Positions 17,066 through 25,852 of a stretch of 42,862 nt of DNA are shown here, in pieces (positions within the stretch are counted from its first letter, which is position 1; every line of letters starts with the position of its first letter). The stretch lies in the NCBI GenBank assembly GCA_014859655.1, contig JACUTT010000018.1:1-42862 (forward strand), read 5' to 3'. The notes beneath the pieces are model-generated. The model saw only the letters and a list, made by a program, of their open reading frames with translations, had not been told where the DNA came from and did not search any database. Source of the DNA: Campylobacterales bacterium (lineage in GTDB: Bacteria > Campylobacterota > Campylobacteria > Campylobacterales > Sulfurimonadaceae). The position numbers were made by a program, and so were the translations under genes.

Positions 17066-18953
17066 TCAAAATGCGCTCTGCAGTGACACATAATAGCTGC
17101 GGCCCTGCGTCGGGTAGCCGTACTTCCACTCATAGGCTTCGTCAAGAAGGTTCTTGATGCCAACACGCAGTTTCGTCTGCACGGAGATCTCGTAGAGCGC
17201 CTGGGCCTCGAGCAGATGGCAGACGCCGAGCCTTTTAAGTTCCTCACTGTAGGTCGCGGTGTTCGTGCTATAGCGCGCACCGAGGTACTGGTAGCTCAGG
17301 TAGCCCTTCCACGCCTTTGCAATCGCAAGCGTGTCTTCGAGTTTCACGCGGTGCTCCGGGATCAAGACCAAGGCTTTTTCCTCAGAGTCGCGGGAATGGG
17401 CATAGGCGTAACTCAAACGCAGCTGGTGGCGTTCATACGCCTCGCTCTCCATGCGCAGCTCCGCCCCGTAGTGCTTTGCCTTTTCGCGGTTGCTATAGCT
17501 CATACTACTGGAGACGATAAGATCGCGGATATCATAATAGTAGAGCGAGAGATCAATCAGGCTTGTCTCGCCCAGCATCTGCTGATAGCCGCCGCTGTAC
17601 TGCAGGCTTTTTTCGGGTTTGAGCCCGGGGTTGGCCGTGATCCAGGGAAAAGGAAAAAAGGTAAACATCTCCACCATAGAGGGCATACGGCTCTTTTTTG
17701 AAATACTTGCGTAGAGCGTACTCTCATCCCCGGTGTGGCTGAGCTTCGCCTGGGCGTCAAGGGCCTCTTTGTCTTCGGCGGGGTTGAGCGCGCCCGCGCC
17801 TGATTCTTTTTTCGCCTGCAGCTGCGTGTAAGAGAGGCCGCCCTCAAACTTCAAGTCCTCGCTCAGCGCCCACTCGTGAAGGTAGCTAGCCTTCAGCGTG
17901 TCGGCCTGAAACGCTGCATTTGGCATGGCGCCGCCTTGGCGATTGTGCACATTCTGTTCGGCCTGAAACAAAAAGCTCTCTTTGTGCGACTCCTGCGTCA
18001 TAGACGCCTTTGCTATGGCGCCCAGTCGGGTGTCGTCATAGCTCGTCTTCGGCTGGACCGAGCTATAAAGAGCGTCGTCATAGATGCTCCAGATGTCTCT
18101 ATACTCGTCATAATAGCCCCTGAGACTAAGCGCATACGCTTTTTCTTTGTAGTCCCCATAAAGATAGAAGCTGTTGAGATCTTTTTTGTCAATGCGCGAG
18201 TAGGCGTCCCAGACGGGGTTTTGCAGGTCCGTGTAGACATTGGCGGGGAGTCCGTACTGCGAACGGCTCAGGCTCAGTTTTGCCGCGAGATGGGTCTTCT
18301 CGTTCAGGTAGATGCCGCTTTTGAGGGCAATGTCATACTGCTCTTTGTCGCTGTTGCTGCGCTTTCCCTCCGGCTGAGCGGGTGGCTTCGTACTCTGAAG
18401 AGAGGCGGTAGTCGGAGCGGTGGTAATAGCCCAGATCGGCCTGAAAATAGAGCTTCTCCCCGCGCCCGCCCAGACTCGCCTGATAGTACTCGTCATTGCT
18501 TGAGAGTGTCGTGTTTATGCTGCTTTGGAGGGATTTTTGCGGGGCTTTGGAGTTCACCTGCACCTCGCCGCCCATCGGCGCCACCCCCATCGAGGTCGGA
18601 GCCGAGCCGTCGTTGAGGCTAAGGTCTGCACTGCTCATGACAAACTTCGTGTCTACAAAGCCGTTGACGCTGCGATAAAGCGGGATGCCGTCCTGGACAT
18701 AATCCGTTGCGCGAAAATCGACCCCGCGAAAAGAGACCGCCCCCTCCCCTTTGACATCGTTCACACGGCTAAACGAGACCTCGCGCTCCAGACGCTCCTG
18801 AAGCGTAATGCTCCTCGTCTGCAAGGCCTCCTCACCGCTCAGCACAAAAGTGCCCGAACGAAGGGCAGCCTCCTCGATCTGCAGCGCATCAAGCAGCACC
18901 GTCTCCGCCCAGAGCAGCGTGCTCAAAAGTGCCAAAATTATCCCTATTTTCAT
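17066..18953 (-). pseudogene. TonB-dependent outer-membrane receptor with a one-base frameshift
   Basis: The 5' frame (18953-18333) begins with a signal peptide (MKIGIILALLSTLLWAE). It contains a plug domain (ITLQERLEREVSFSRVNDVK, FRGVDFRATDYVQDGIPLYR, GGEVQVNSKAP). The 3' frame (from about 18370 to 17066) supplies the barrel and ends SYYVSLQSAF, with the terminal Phe typical of outer-membrane proteins. The two frames meet at a GGAGGGAAA run (plus strand CCC 18366-18368); removing one G gives SAGGKRSNSDKEQYDI. The span 17066-18953 is 3n+1 bases, consistent with one inserted base and about 628 residues. The substrate is unknown; the protein is short for a siderophore receptor. Sequencing error in the G run is possible. 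Confidence 0.85.
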
Positions 18954-19051
18954 ACAGCCCTCTGCCTTTTTTCGATATGGACGGCATTATACTTGTTTAG
19001 GTCTGTTTTATTCTGATTTGGGGTTGAAACGGGGTTTTTTGAAGAGTAAGA

Positions 19052-19071
19052 AGAGCTGCTATAGCAGCTCT
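19052..19071. repeat. 20-bp perfect palindrome around GCTATAGC
   Basis: AGAGCTGCTATAGCAGCTCT is self-complementary with no loop. It lies between the TonB receptor start and the lipoprotein stop and contains one of the 17 GCTATAGC octamers. Confidence 0.7.
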
Positions 19072-19089
19072 GTTGTTTGTCAAGCTGCC

Positions 19090-19113
19090 TTTTCCGTCAT
19101 TTCTGACGGAAAA
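19090..19113 (-). terminator. Hairpin after the lipoprotein gene
   Basis: A perfect 10-bp stem TTTTCCGTCA/TGACGGAAAA with a 4-nt loop lies about 20 nt beyond the lipoprotein stop. The T/A-rich stem base could serve termination in either direction; there is no long U-tract after it on the minus strand. Confidence 0.5.
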
Positions 19114-19130
19114 AGGAGTTTGCTGGATTG

Positions 19131-20447
19131 TTAAGGCAGCGTATTCATATAAGCCTGTGCATCGGCTTGATTTGTGAAAAAATACTCTGTGGCTGTGGTG
19201 CAACTTTCAACTTCACTATATAATTCGCCGTCGCATAGCGATATTTTGCTACCATCAATGGCAAGAATCTTATAATGTTGTCCATCGCTACCAGAATCTA
19301 AGTTACTTCCTTCATCTACTGTTATATAACCTGACAAATCAATAGTATAAGGGTAATCATAATCACTCAATTCCAAGATGTTTAGTCTGTTATTTTCAAA
19401 AGCAAATGTATACTTCCCTCATAGGCCAGTGCCGTCATCTTGAGCAACGGCCCAGATAGTTCTTCCATCTAGCCACTCCGCACTAAACCCTCCTGCCACT
19501 GAAACAGTTGCAGTCGTCGTTGATCCTGATTGCAATGAAGCGAATTTTACATCCGCCTTGGCTTTGTCAAAATAGAAATATTCACTAACCGTAGAATCAT
19601 CCGCAGTGTACTCAATATAATCGGTTGTAACACTTTTAATTGTCAAATAAAAAACCGGATCAGAGCCGAATTGTGGAGTAACTTTTAATTTGCCATCACT
19701 TGTAATTTCATAGGGCTCACTAAAAGTACCATCAATCGTGTCTACCCATGTTACTTGTCCATCGGATCCGAATATTGTTTCAAATGTTTGCCAACCGTCA
19801 TTCCCCCAGTATTGAATAGCATAAAATGTTTTGCCGTTTAAGTATTCCTGAGTGAATTTTTTATCATACTGAAGAGAATTTTCAGTTAGATAATTGTTCA
19901 TGTTTGTAGTAGCCTGAAACGCACTTATTACAGAGTTGTCGTTTTGATCTATCTTGGCAGCAATAGCCGGTACTGCCAACAAAGCATTCATAGAAGACTC
20001 TAACGCCGGATCAGACAGGTTTACATCTGAGAAATCATAATTAGCAAACAGAGCATTGATGACCAGTACTCCCACATTGGTTCTGTTCTGGTCCAGGTTT
20101 TGCAAAAGCATCGCTATGTTTTGAGCTTTTGTAGACGGGTTTGATATGTCTGTGTCTCCTGCCATAGTGTAGGGCGTTACCAAGGACTGGGCCGCTACTT
20201 TTCCAAAGGAGAGGTTTCCTAAAGAGAACTCCACTTGCTCGCCATTGACAAACTTGAATTCCCCTTTATCATTCGTGAACCCGTTTTGAGTTGCGGTGGC
20301 GTATTTCAGTCCTTGTACCGGGGCATCTACAAAAGTACCCGTTTGTGTGACGGGTGCTGTTGTACCTGAGTCACTGCTTCCGCATCCTATAAATGCAGCG
20401 GCAGCTGCGCATGAAAGCACTAAGGCTTTGAATTTTGACAAATTCAT
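19131..20447 (-). pseudogene. Surface lipoprotein interrupted by an in-frame TGA
   Basis: ATG 20447, with AGGAG 5 nt upstream, starts a lipoprotein signal (MNLSKFKALVLSCAAAAAFIGC, Cys22). The GTFVDAPVQGLKYATATQNG / GEFKFVNGEQVEFSLGNLSFG region follows, and then two tandem similar domains. Domain 1 begins EYLNGKTFYAIQYW and ends VSEYFYFDKAKADVKFASL; domain 2 begins EWLDGRTIWAVAQDDGTGL and ends ATEYFFTNQADAQAYMNTLP. TGA 19419-19421 (codon 343) splits domain 2, but the same frame continues to TAA 19131. A TGG-to-TGA change fits best. The truncated form would keep domain 1. It is transcribed divergently from the sensor kinase, with a shared dyad between them. Confidence 0.82.
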
Positions 20448-20489
20448 CTTGTCTCCTGATTTTAAATTTGCACCATCGCAGCAAACCCA

Positions 20490-20509
20490 AATGCCATCGG
20501 TATGACATT
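20490..20509. promoter_or_regulatory. Candidate operator dyad, site 1 (lipoprotein / sensor kinase)
   Basis: AATGCCAT-CGGT-ATGACATT: inverted 8-bp arms with one mismatch and a 4-bp spacer, flanked by TTTAAAA. It lies 28 nt before the kinase ATG and 42 nt before the lipoprotein ATG. The same sequence, inverted, recurs at 22171-22190. Confidence 0.65.
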
Positions 20510-20537
20510 TTAAAACTTTTAGATTATTTCCGTTAAA

Positions 20538-22202
20538 ATGCCAACAATTGCCCACGCGGAGAGCCCAATCAAAACCAGAGACTTTAAAACTTCCTCCTTT
20601 ATCTTTGTCATCATCGGCATCTTTTTGCTCATCGATCTTGTCGGTTATCGCCTGCTTTACAACAACATCACCCAAAGCCATGAAAAAGATACGCAGCTCT
20701 TTTTTTATCAGATCAAGAACACGACGAGTGACTTTTTGTCCAAGCTTCTGTATGAGTACAGCACGCAAAAAAGCATTTTGCTCGAAAAGCACGCGGAGGT
20801 GCTTGAGTATCTGAAGACGCATCCTCAAGGTGGCGATCTTAGCGAGATACACAGGCAGATCAATGAAGACGGGGCCTACAATATCTACATCACTGACAAA
20901 GAGCTGATTATTCGCAACAGCACCTATGCTCCTGACATCGGATTCGATCTGAGTTTTGCCAAGAGCACCTTTGATGAGCATTACGAGAAGGGCATCATCG
21001 GCTGCTCCTCTCCCATCTTTGAAAGACACTCTAAAAAGTTTCTGAGTTTTTCGGACTCCTACCTTGCACAAAACGGCGATGAGAAAAGTGCCATCGTGCA
21101 GGTGAGCTACACCTACAGCGACACCAAACATCAGCTAAAACAGCTGCATAAACTCATCGACACCTTTGCCAATGTCAAAGATGCCAAGGCCTATATCATC
21201 GTCAATACCGAGCTTATCAACGATCTGATCTTGAAAGACTACCCCTCCTACAAGCCCAACATCAATGAAATCGTTTCGCAGACAGAAGAGGGGGGCGCTA
21301 TCGCCGCAAAACTTCACGGGGCCAGCCTGGTCACAGACTATTTTGTCGACGAGGGCACCCCCTACAAGGTGCTCTACGTCTCCACGATGAGTGCGATATT
21401 TGACGACACGAAGATCATCTACTCCATCTTGTTTGACGAGAGCGAGTTTCACGAGAGTCTGGACAGGCTGAACTACCTGATGCTTCTGATAACCGTTCTG
21501 GGCATCGTCGCAATCATCATCATCTCCAAGGTGCGCACCAAAGAGATGCGCCTTGGCGAGCAGGACCGGTTTGTGCAAAGCGCCATGCATGAGATCAAAA
21601 CGCCGCTGAGCATCATCACGCTTAACAATGAGCTGCGCGAACTCGAATTCGGAGAGGACGAGTATAGCGGGGAGATCAACACGGCCCTGAAAACCCTGCG
21701 CAGCTCCTATGACGACATGAGTTTCATTCTCACCAAAGAGCGGCTGCACTATCCCGTAGAGCTTCTGAGCCTTGACGCGGTTCTGCACTCGCGCATCGAC
21801 TATTTTCAAAGCATCGCAAGGGCAAACTCCAAAACGATCCTCTTCGAAAATAGGGGCGGCTGCACCGTAGAGATCTCGCACACCGAACTGCTGCGGCTCA
21901 TCGACAACACCCTCTCCAACGCCATCAAATACAGTGCGCCGAAAAGCCGCATCACCGTCACTCTCGATCAGGCCATGATCTCTTTTCACAACAGCGGAAA
22001 AGCTATACAAAACAGCACAAAGATATTTGACAAATATTTCAGAGAGAACAGCGTTCTTGGCGGCTATGGTCTGGGTCTTAGCATCGTCAGCGAGATTGCA
22101 AAAAAATATTCCATTGAAATAAGCCTTGAGTCGGATGAAAAAACAGGAACAATTTTTACATATTTTTTAAAATGTCATACCGATGACATTCCATCTGTGT
22201 AA
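20538..22202 (+). CDS. Membrane sensor histidine kinase
   Basis: The 554-residue protein has a first membrane helix (about 20-42), a large periplasmic sensor region (about 43-313), a second helix (about 314-334) and a cytoplasmic kinase. The H box is FVQSAMHEIKTPLSII with His351, the N box DNTLSNAIKYS (about 457), and the G box GGYGLGLSIVSEIAKKYS (about 510). No HAMP domain is evident between helix 2 and the H box. ATG 20538 lacks a clear ribosome site, and no alternative start is better. It is 9 nt upstream of the response regulator, its evident partner. Confidence 0.92.
   Translation: MPTIAHAESPIKTRDFKTSSFIFVIIGIFLLIDLVGYRLLYNNITQSHEKDTQLFFYQIKNTTSDFLSKLLYEYSTQKSILLEKHAEVLEYLKTHPQGGDLSEIHRQINEDGAYNIYITDKELIIRNSTYAPDIGFDLSFAKSTFDEHYEKGIIGCSSPIFERHSKKFLSFSDSYLAQNGDEKSAIVQVSYTYSDTKHQLKQLHKLIDTFANVKDAKAYIIVNTELINDLILKDYPSYKPNINEIVSQTEEGGAIAAKLHGASLVTDYFVDEGTPYKVLYVSTMSAIFDDTKIIYSILFDESEFHESLDRLNYLMLLITVLGIVAIIIISKVRTKEMRLGEQDRFVQSAMHEIKTPLSIITLNNELRELEFGEDEYSGEINTALKTLRSSYDDMSFILTKERLHYPVELLSLDAVLHSRIDYFQSIARANSKTILFENRGGCTVEISHTELLRLIDNTLSNAIKYSAPKSRITVTLDQAMISFHNSGKAIQNSTKIFDKYFRENSVLGGYGLGLSIVSEIAKKYSIEISLESDEKTGTIFTYFLKCHTDDIPSV
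22171..22190. promoter_or_regulatory. Candidate operator dyad, site 2 (before the response regulator)
   Basis: AATGTCATACCGATGACATT: perfect 8-bp inverted arms around ACCG, embedded in the last codons of the kinase gene and 21 nt before the regulator ATG. It repeats site 1 in opposite orientation, including the adjoining TTTTAAAA. Confidence 0.65.
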
Positions 22203-22211
22203 AATGCACGC

Positions 22212-23426
22212 ATGAAAATCCTACTCCTTGAAGATAACATCTCTTTAAACCGGGCCATTGTAAAAGTCCTGAAGCTTGACAGCCATACCGTGCAGAGCTA
22301 TCTTGACGGGCAGGATGTCTTGAACGCGCTGGGTGAACGCTTCGACCTCTACATCCTCGACATCAACGTACCCCATGTCAACGGCCTGGAACTGCTCAAA
22401 GCGATCACCGCAGAGCACAGCGAGGCCAACGTCATGATGATAAGCTCGAACACGGACCTGGGCTCCTTGCAAAAAGCTTATGAACTCGGCTGCGTCGATT
22501 ATCTGAAAAAGCCCTTTCATCTTGAGGAGCTGAGGATGAAGATCGCCAAACTCACCCCGCCCGAACTCTCTGCCTGTGCGAGCCTGCAGCGAAGAAGAAA
22601 GGACGACACCCTGACAAAGCGCGAACGCGCACTTTTGGAGCTGCTTCTTGACAATCCGCACAGTGTCGTGGACTACGCGATGATCGAAGCGGTGGTCTAC
22701 AAAGACAAGGTAATGAGCAGAGACGGTTTGCGCGCGCTGGTGCGAAGGCTGAGGACAAAACTGCATGACGACACTATCCACAATGTTATCGACGAGGGCT
22801 ACAGCCTCTCGCAGCAGCCCGTCCATCTCACCCCCGGTCTCGACAAGATCATCGAGCAAAAGACCAGAGCACTCGAAGCAGCCAACAACGAACTCAAGCT
22901 GAAAAACAGGGCATTGTTGAAGAGGTCAAACACCGACCCGCTTACCGGACTGTGCAACCGCCGCAAGATCGAAGAGTCGTTTGCGCAGGAGAGAGAAAAG
23001 TTCGCCGAGACCGGCCGTGCGCTCTGCCTTATCTTGATGGATCTGGACTATTTCAAGGCCGTAAACGACACCTACGGCCACAACGCCGGAGACGGCTACC
23101 TCAAAGAGATCACACAGATACTCAAAAAAACATTCAGAAGCAGCGACACCATCGGACGCTGGGGAGGCGAGGAGTTTGTGATCTTGCTGCCCAAAACCGA
23201 CCTCATGGCAGCGCAGGAGATCGCCCTGAGACTGCGCGATCAGATACAACAGTGCGGTTTTGGACAGATCGGCAGGCAAACCGCGTCTTTTGGCATCGCA
23301 GAACTTCATGAAAACGACTCCCTGCACAGCATCGTTGAGCGCGCTGATGCTGCCTTGTACCGCGCCAAAAAGATGGGCAGAAACAGGGTGGAGCTCTCTT
23401 ACAAACTCTCGCCGCTCAATGCCTAA
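22212..23426 (+). CDS. Response regulator with receiver, OmpR-type DNA-binding and GGDEF domains
   Basis: The 404-residue protein has a receiver domain (1-120; acidic pocket E7/D8, phosphoacceptor Asp50, Lys in YLKKPF). A winged helix follows at about 130-200 (LTKRERALLELLLDNP, the recognition-helix region MSRDGLRALVRRLRTKL, VIDEGYSL). Then come a coiled-coil linker (about 215-240) and a GGDEF domain (about 245-400) with active-site GGEEF (318-322) and an inhibitory RSSD motif five residues earlier. All key residues are present, so it may both bind DNA and make cyclic di-GMP. The gene starts 9 nt after the kinase stop. Confidence 0.92.
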   Translation: MKILLLEDNISLNRAIVKVLKLDSHTVQSYLDGQDVLNALGERFDLYILDINVPHVNGLELLKAITAEHSEANVMMISSNTDLGSLQKAYELGCVDYLKKPFHLEELRMKIAKLTPPELSACASLQRRRKDDTLTKRERALLELLLDNPHSVVDYAMIEAVVYKDKVMSRDGLRALVRRLRTKLHDDTIHNVIDEGYSLSQQPVHLTPGLDKIIEQKTRALEAANNELKLKNRALLKRSNTDPLTGLCNRRKIEESFAQEREKFAETGRALCLILMDLDYFKAVNDTYGHNAGDGYLKEITQILKKTFRSSDTIGRWGGEEFVILLPKTDLMAAQEIALRLRDQIQQCGFGQIGRQTASFGIAELHENDSLHSIVERADAALYRAKKMGRNRVELSYKLSPLNA

Positions 23427-23495
23427 GACTCTTTCAGAAGACCTGCTATAGCAGGCTGTGCTGGCCAACCCAAGAATTTAAAACAGCTTATGTGT

Positions 23496-23501
23496 TATAA
23501 T
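23496..23501 (+). promoter_or_regulatory. Probable -10 box of the TPR membrane protein gene
   Basis: TATAAT in GTGTTATAATATAG, 40 nt before the proposed start at 23536. The octamer palindrome CCTGCTATAGCAGG lies just upstream (23443-23456). Confidence 0.55.
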
Positions 23502-23535
23502 ATAGATTATTTGTAAACCTCTCAAAGGAACGGTG

Positions 23536-25836
23536 TTGGCTAATTACGATGAAGAGATAATCATAATCGAAGAGGAGGAGGCTGCCGGGGTCGGCTCCTT
23601 CGAGCACCGCTACGACGACAAGGGCGAAAAGAAGCCCTCTTCGAAGAAAAAGTTTCTTCTTATCGGTTCTGCGCTTGCGCTTGTTCTTCTTACTTTACTT
23701 CTGTTTTTACTTCTCAGCAGCGACGATGCCCCCTACTATCAAGAAGAGATCGAACTTAGCCCGAAACAGACGACGCAAGAGGAGATAAAAAAACTTTCCT
23801 CTTCCGATCTTGAGCAGATGATAAAGCGGGCAAACCACCTCTACGAACACGGCTACAAGCCCGATGCGCTCAAACTCTACGAAAAGATCGCGACCTACAG
23901 CGAGTCCATCTCCTACTACAACCTCGGCGTTGCCCAGTTCAAAGACAAGCAGTATGAAAAAGCGATTAAGAGCTTTGATCTGGCCATACAAAACAGACAA
24001 AACCTCTGCGTCAGTGCGATCAATGCGGCCGTTGCCTCTTTGGAGCTGAAAGACCAGAAAAGATTTGAAAAGTACATCAACCTGGCCCAATCCTACCTGA
24101 GCCAGGAGACCGCATCACCGATGTACTCCTACTATTTTGCCCTGATCAGCTTCTATCAAGAGAACTACCTCGAGGCTCTCTCTGCGCTGACACATAGAAG
24201 TTCGCAAGAGTATGCCGCCCTTCAAAACCAGCTCCAGGCCAAGATCAGCACACTTTTTGGCTCCTACCATACGGCTATAGCAAGTCTTGAAAAAGAGTAT
24301 CAGGACGAAAATGCCCTGAGCCTGGGCCTGCTCTATGCCAACCTTGGCGATCTCATTCTTGCCAAAAAATACCTTCGCTCCGCCATCCAGCAGGGGATCT
24401 CACCCGCAAAAAGCCAGGTTGCCCTGGCCCTTGTCGATCTAAAATCCGGACAGGTGCACAATGCGGCAAACCTTCTGAAAAACATTACCGAGATGTACCC
24501 CGAAGAGGTCTACAGCTACTACCCTGTCGAGACATTTTTAAAAGAGTCGCTTTTTGATGTCACTCTGGCACAGCAGAATTTTCATGACAACATCATCCAC
24601 AACCAAAGCACGATCTATCAAGTCCTTTTCTATTTTGCTCCCTTCAAGATCTTTAACGCCAACCAGACGATCTCCTATATCCGTAAGGGAAATGCCAGCG
24701 TCTCCATCGACAATGTCTCAAGTGCGAGCGACTATCTCAACCAGAGTGCCTCGCTTTCCAAAGTCAATCTCAACATCGCCCAGTCTATTCGGATGGCGCT
24801 CGGTTTTCACCTGCACGAGGCCAATCAGCGCCTCAAAGAGATGGCAGAGCTCCACCCGCGCCACGCGATCGTACACTACAATCTGGCCCTGACCTATGCG
24901 CAGATGGGCGAACTCTCCCTTGCCCATAAACACTTTGTCCAGTCCTACCACCTCGATGCCAAAAACTACCTCTCGGGTATTTTTGCCATACTGTGTGCAA
25001 AAGTGACGAACCAGGAGAACCAGAAATTCAACCAGATCATCAAAGAGAACCTTGCTCTAGAGCCCAAAGACGAGGAGTTTGATTTTTATCGCGCGCTGAT
25101 CCACTTCAAAGAGGCGAACTTTCCCGCGACCTACCAATGGATGCAGCAGAAGAAGAAAGAGCGCCCTCTTAACCTGGCTTTTGATGCGCTTATCGCGATG
25201 AGCATAGGAAAAGAGGCACTCGCACAGCAGAGCACGCAAAAACTGATCACAATGCTGCCCAATGACATTCTGCCTCATCTGCTCTACATCGATGCGCATT
25301 ACGCCAAAGAAGAGAGCAAGATGTTTGCACGAAATGCTATCGCCCATCTCAAGCGCCAAAACTTCAGTATGAATGACTTTTATTACGGGCCGTTTATCAC
25401 CAAATATCTCTATATGCAGTACGCACAGATAACAGGCGCGCTCCATCCGCTTCGCCAACAGCTCACAGAGAAGATGCGTATGGAAAAAGAGAGTCCGATA
25501 GGGATTATTCAGGCCCTGGCCCTGGTCAGCATCTACACCCAAAACTTCGAAGAGGCCTTTAGCCTTTACAATGAACTCATCGACACCTACAAACAGCAGG
25601 ACTCGCACACTCTTTTTCTTGCGGCTATAGCAGCGACAGGCGCCAAGCACCCCGCCAATGCCATCGCACTTCTAGAACTCTCCAAGAGAAAGAACCCAAA
25701 ACACAAAGAGAGCCGATATGCTCTGGGACTGCTCTACCTGCAAACGCAAAACAACGAGGGAGCTGTCGTCGCCTTTAGGAACATCTCTGAAGCTGACTTC
25801 CAGTCGCAATTTTTTGATTTTAAGATCAACAAATAG
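23536..25836 (+). CDS. Single-pass membrane protein with TPR repeats, possibly PflB-like
   Basis: The 766-residue protein has an acidic cytoplasmic tail (ANYDEEIIIIEEEE), one membrane helix (about 42-63, FLLIGSALALVLLTLLLFLLL) and a long outward-facing region of helical repeats. Clear TPR units include ANHLYEHGYKPDALKLYEKI, YYNLGVAQFKDKQYEKAIKS and VHYNLALTYAQMGELSLAHK. Size and layout resemble the flagellar motor scaffold PflB of Campylobacter, a tentative match. Both GTG 23533 and TTG 23536 are possible starts; AAAGGA at 23524-23529 is better spaced for the TTG. It converges with pssA. Confidence 0.8.
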   Translation: MANYDEEIIIIEEEEAAGVGSFEHRYDDKGEKKPSSKKKFLLIGSALALVLLTLLLFLLLSSDDAPYYQEEIELSPKQTTQEEIKKLSSSDLEQMIKRANHLYEHGYKPDALKLYEKIATYSESISYYNLGVAQFKDKQYEKAIKSFDLAIQNRQNLCVSAINAAVASLELKDQKRFEKYINLAQSYLSQETASPMYSYYFALISFYQENYLEALSALTHRSSQEYAALQNQLQAKISTLFGSYHTAIASLEKEYQDENALSLGLLYANLGDLILAKKYLRSAIQQGISPAKSQVALALVDLKSGQVHNAANLLKNITEMYPEEVYSYYPVETFLKESLFDVTLAQQNFHDNIIHNQSTIYQVLFYFAPFKIFNANQTISYIRKGNASVSIDNVSSASDYLNQSASLSKVNLNIAQSIRMALGFHLHEANQRLKEMAELHPRHAIVHYNLALTYAQMGELSLAHKHFVQSYHLDAKNYLSGIFAILCAKVTNQENQKFNQIIKENLALEPKDEEFDFYRALIHFKEANFPATYQWMQQKKKERPLNLAFDALIAMSIGKEALAQQSTQKLITMLPNDILPHLLYIDAHYAKEESKMFARNAIAHLKRQNFSMNDFYYGPFITKYLYMQYAQITGALHPLRQQLTEKMRMEKESPIGIIQALALVSIYTQNFEEAFSLYNELIDTYKQQDSHTLFLAAIAATGAKHPANAIALLELSKRKNPKHKESRYALGLLYLQTQNNEGAVVAFRNISEADFQSQFFDFKINK

Positions 25837-25852
25837 AACAGAAGTTTTTTTT

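Noticed and set aside
19419-19421. TGA read as tryptophan or selenocysteine
   Set aside because: TGA is a normal stop elsewhere in the window (panB, amrA, cheY, prmA), and TGG is used freely. No SECIS-like hairpin or known selenoprotein family is apparent in the lipoprotein.
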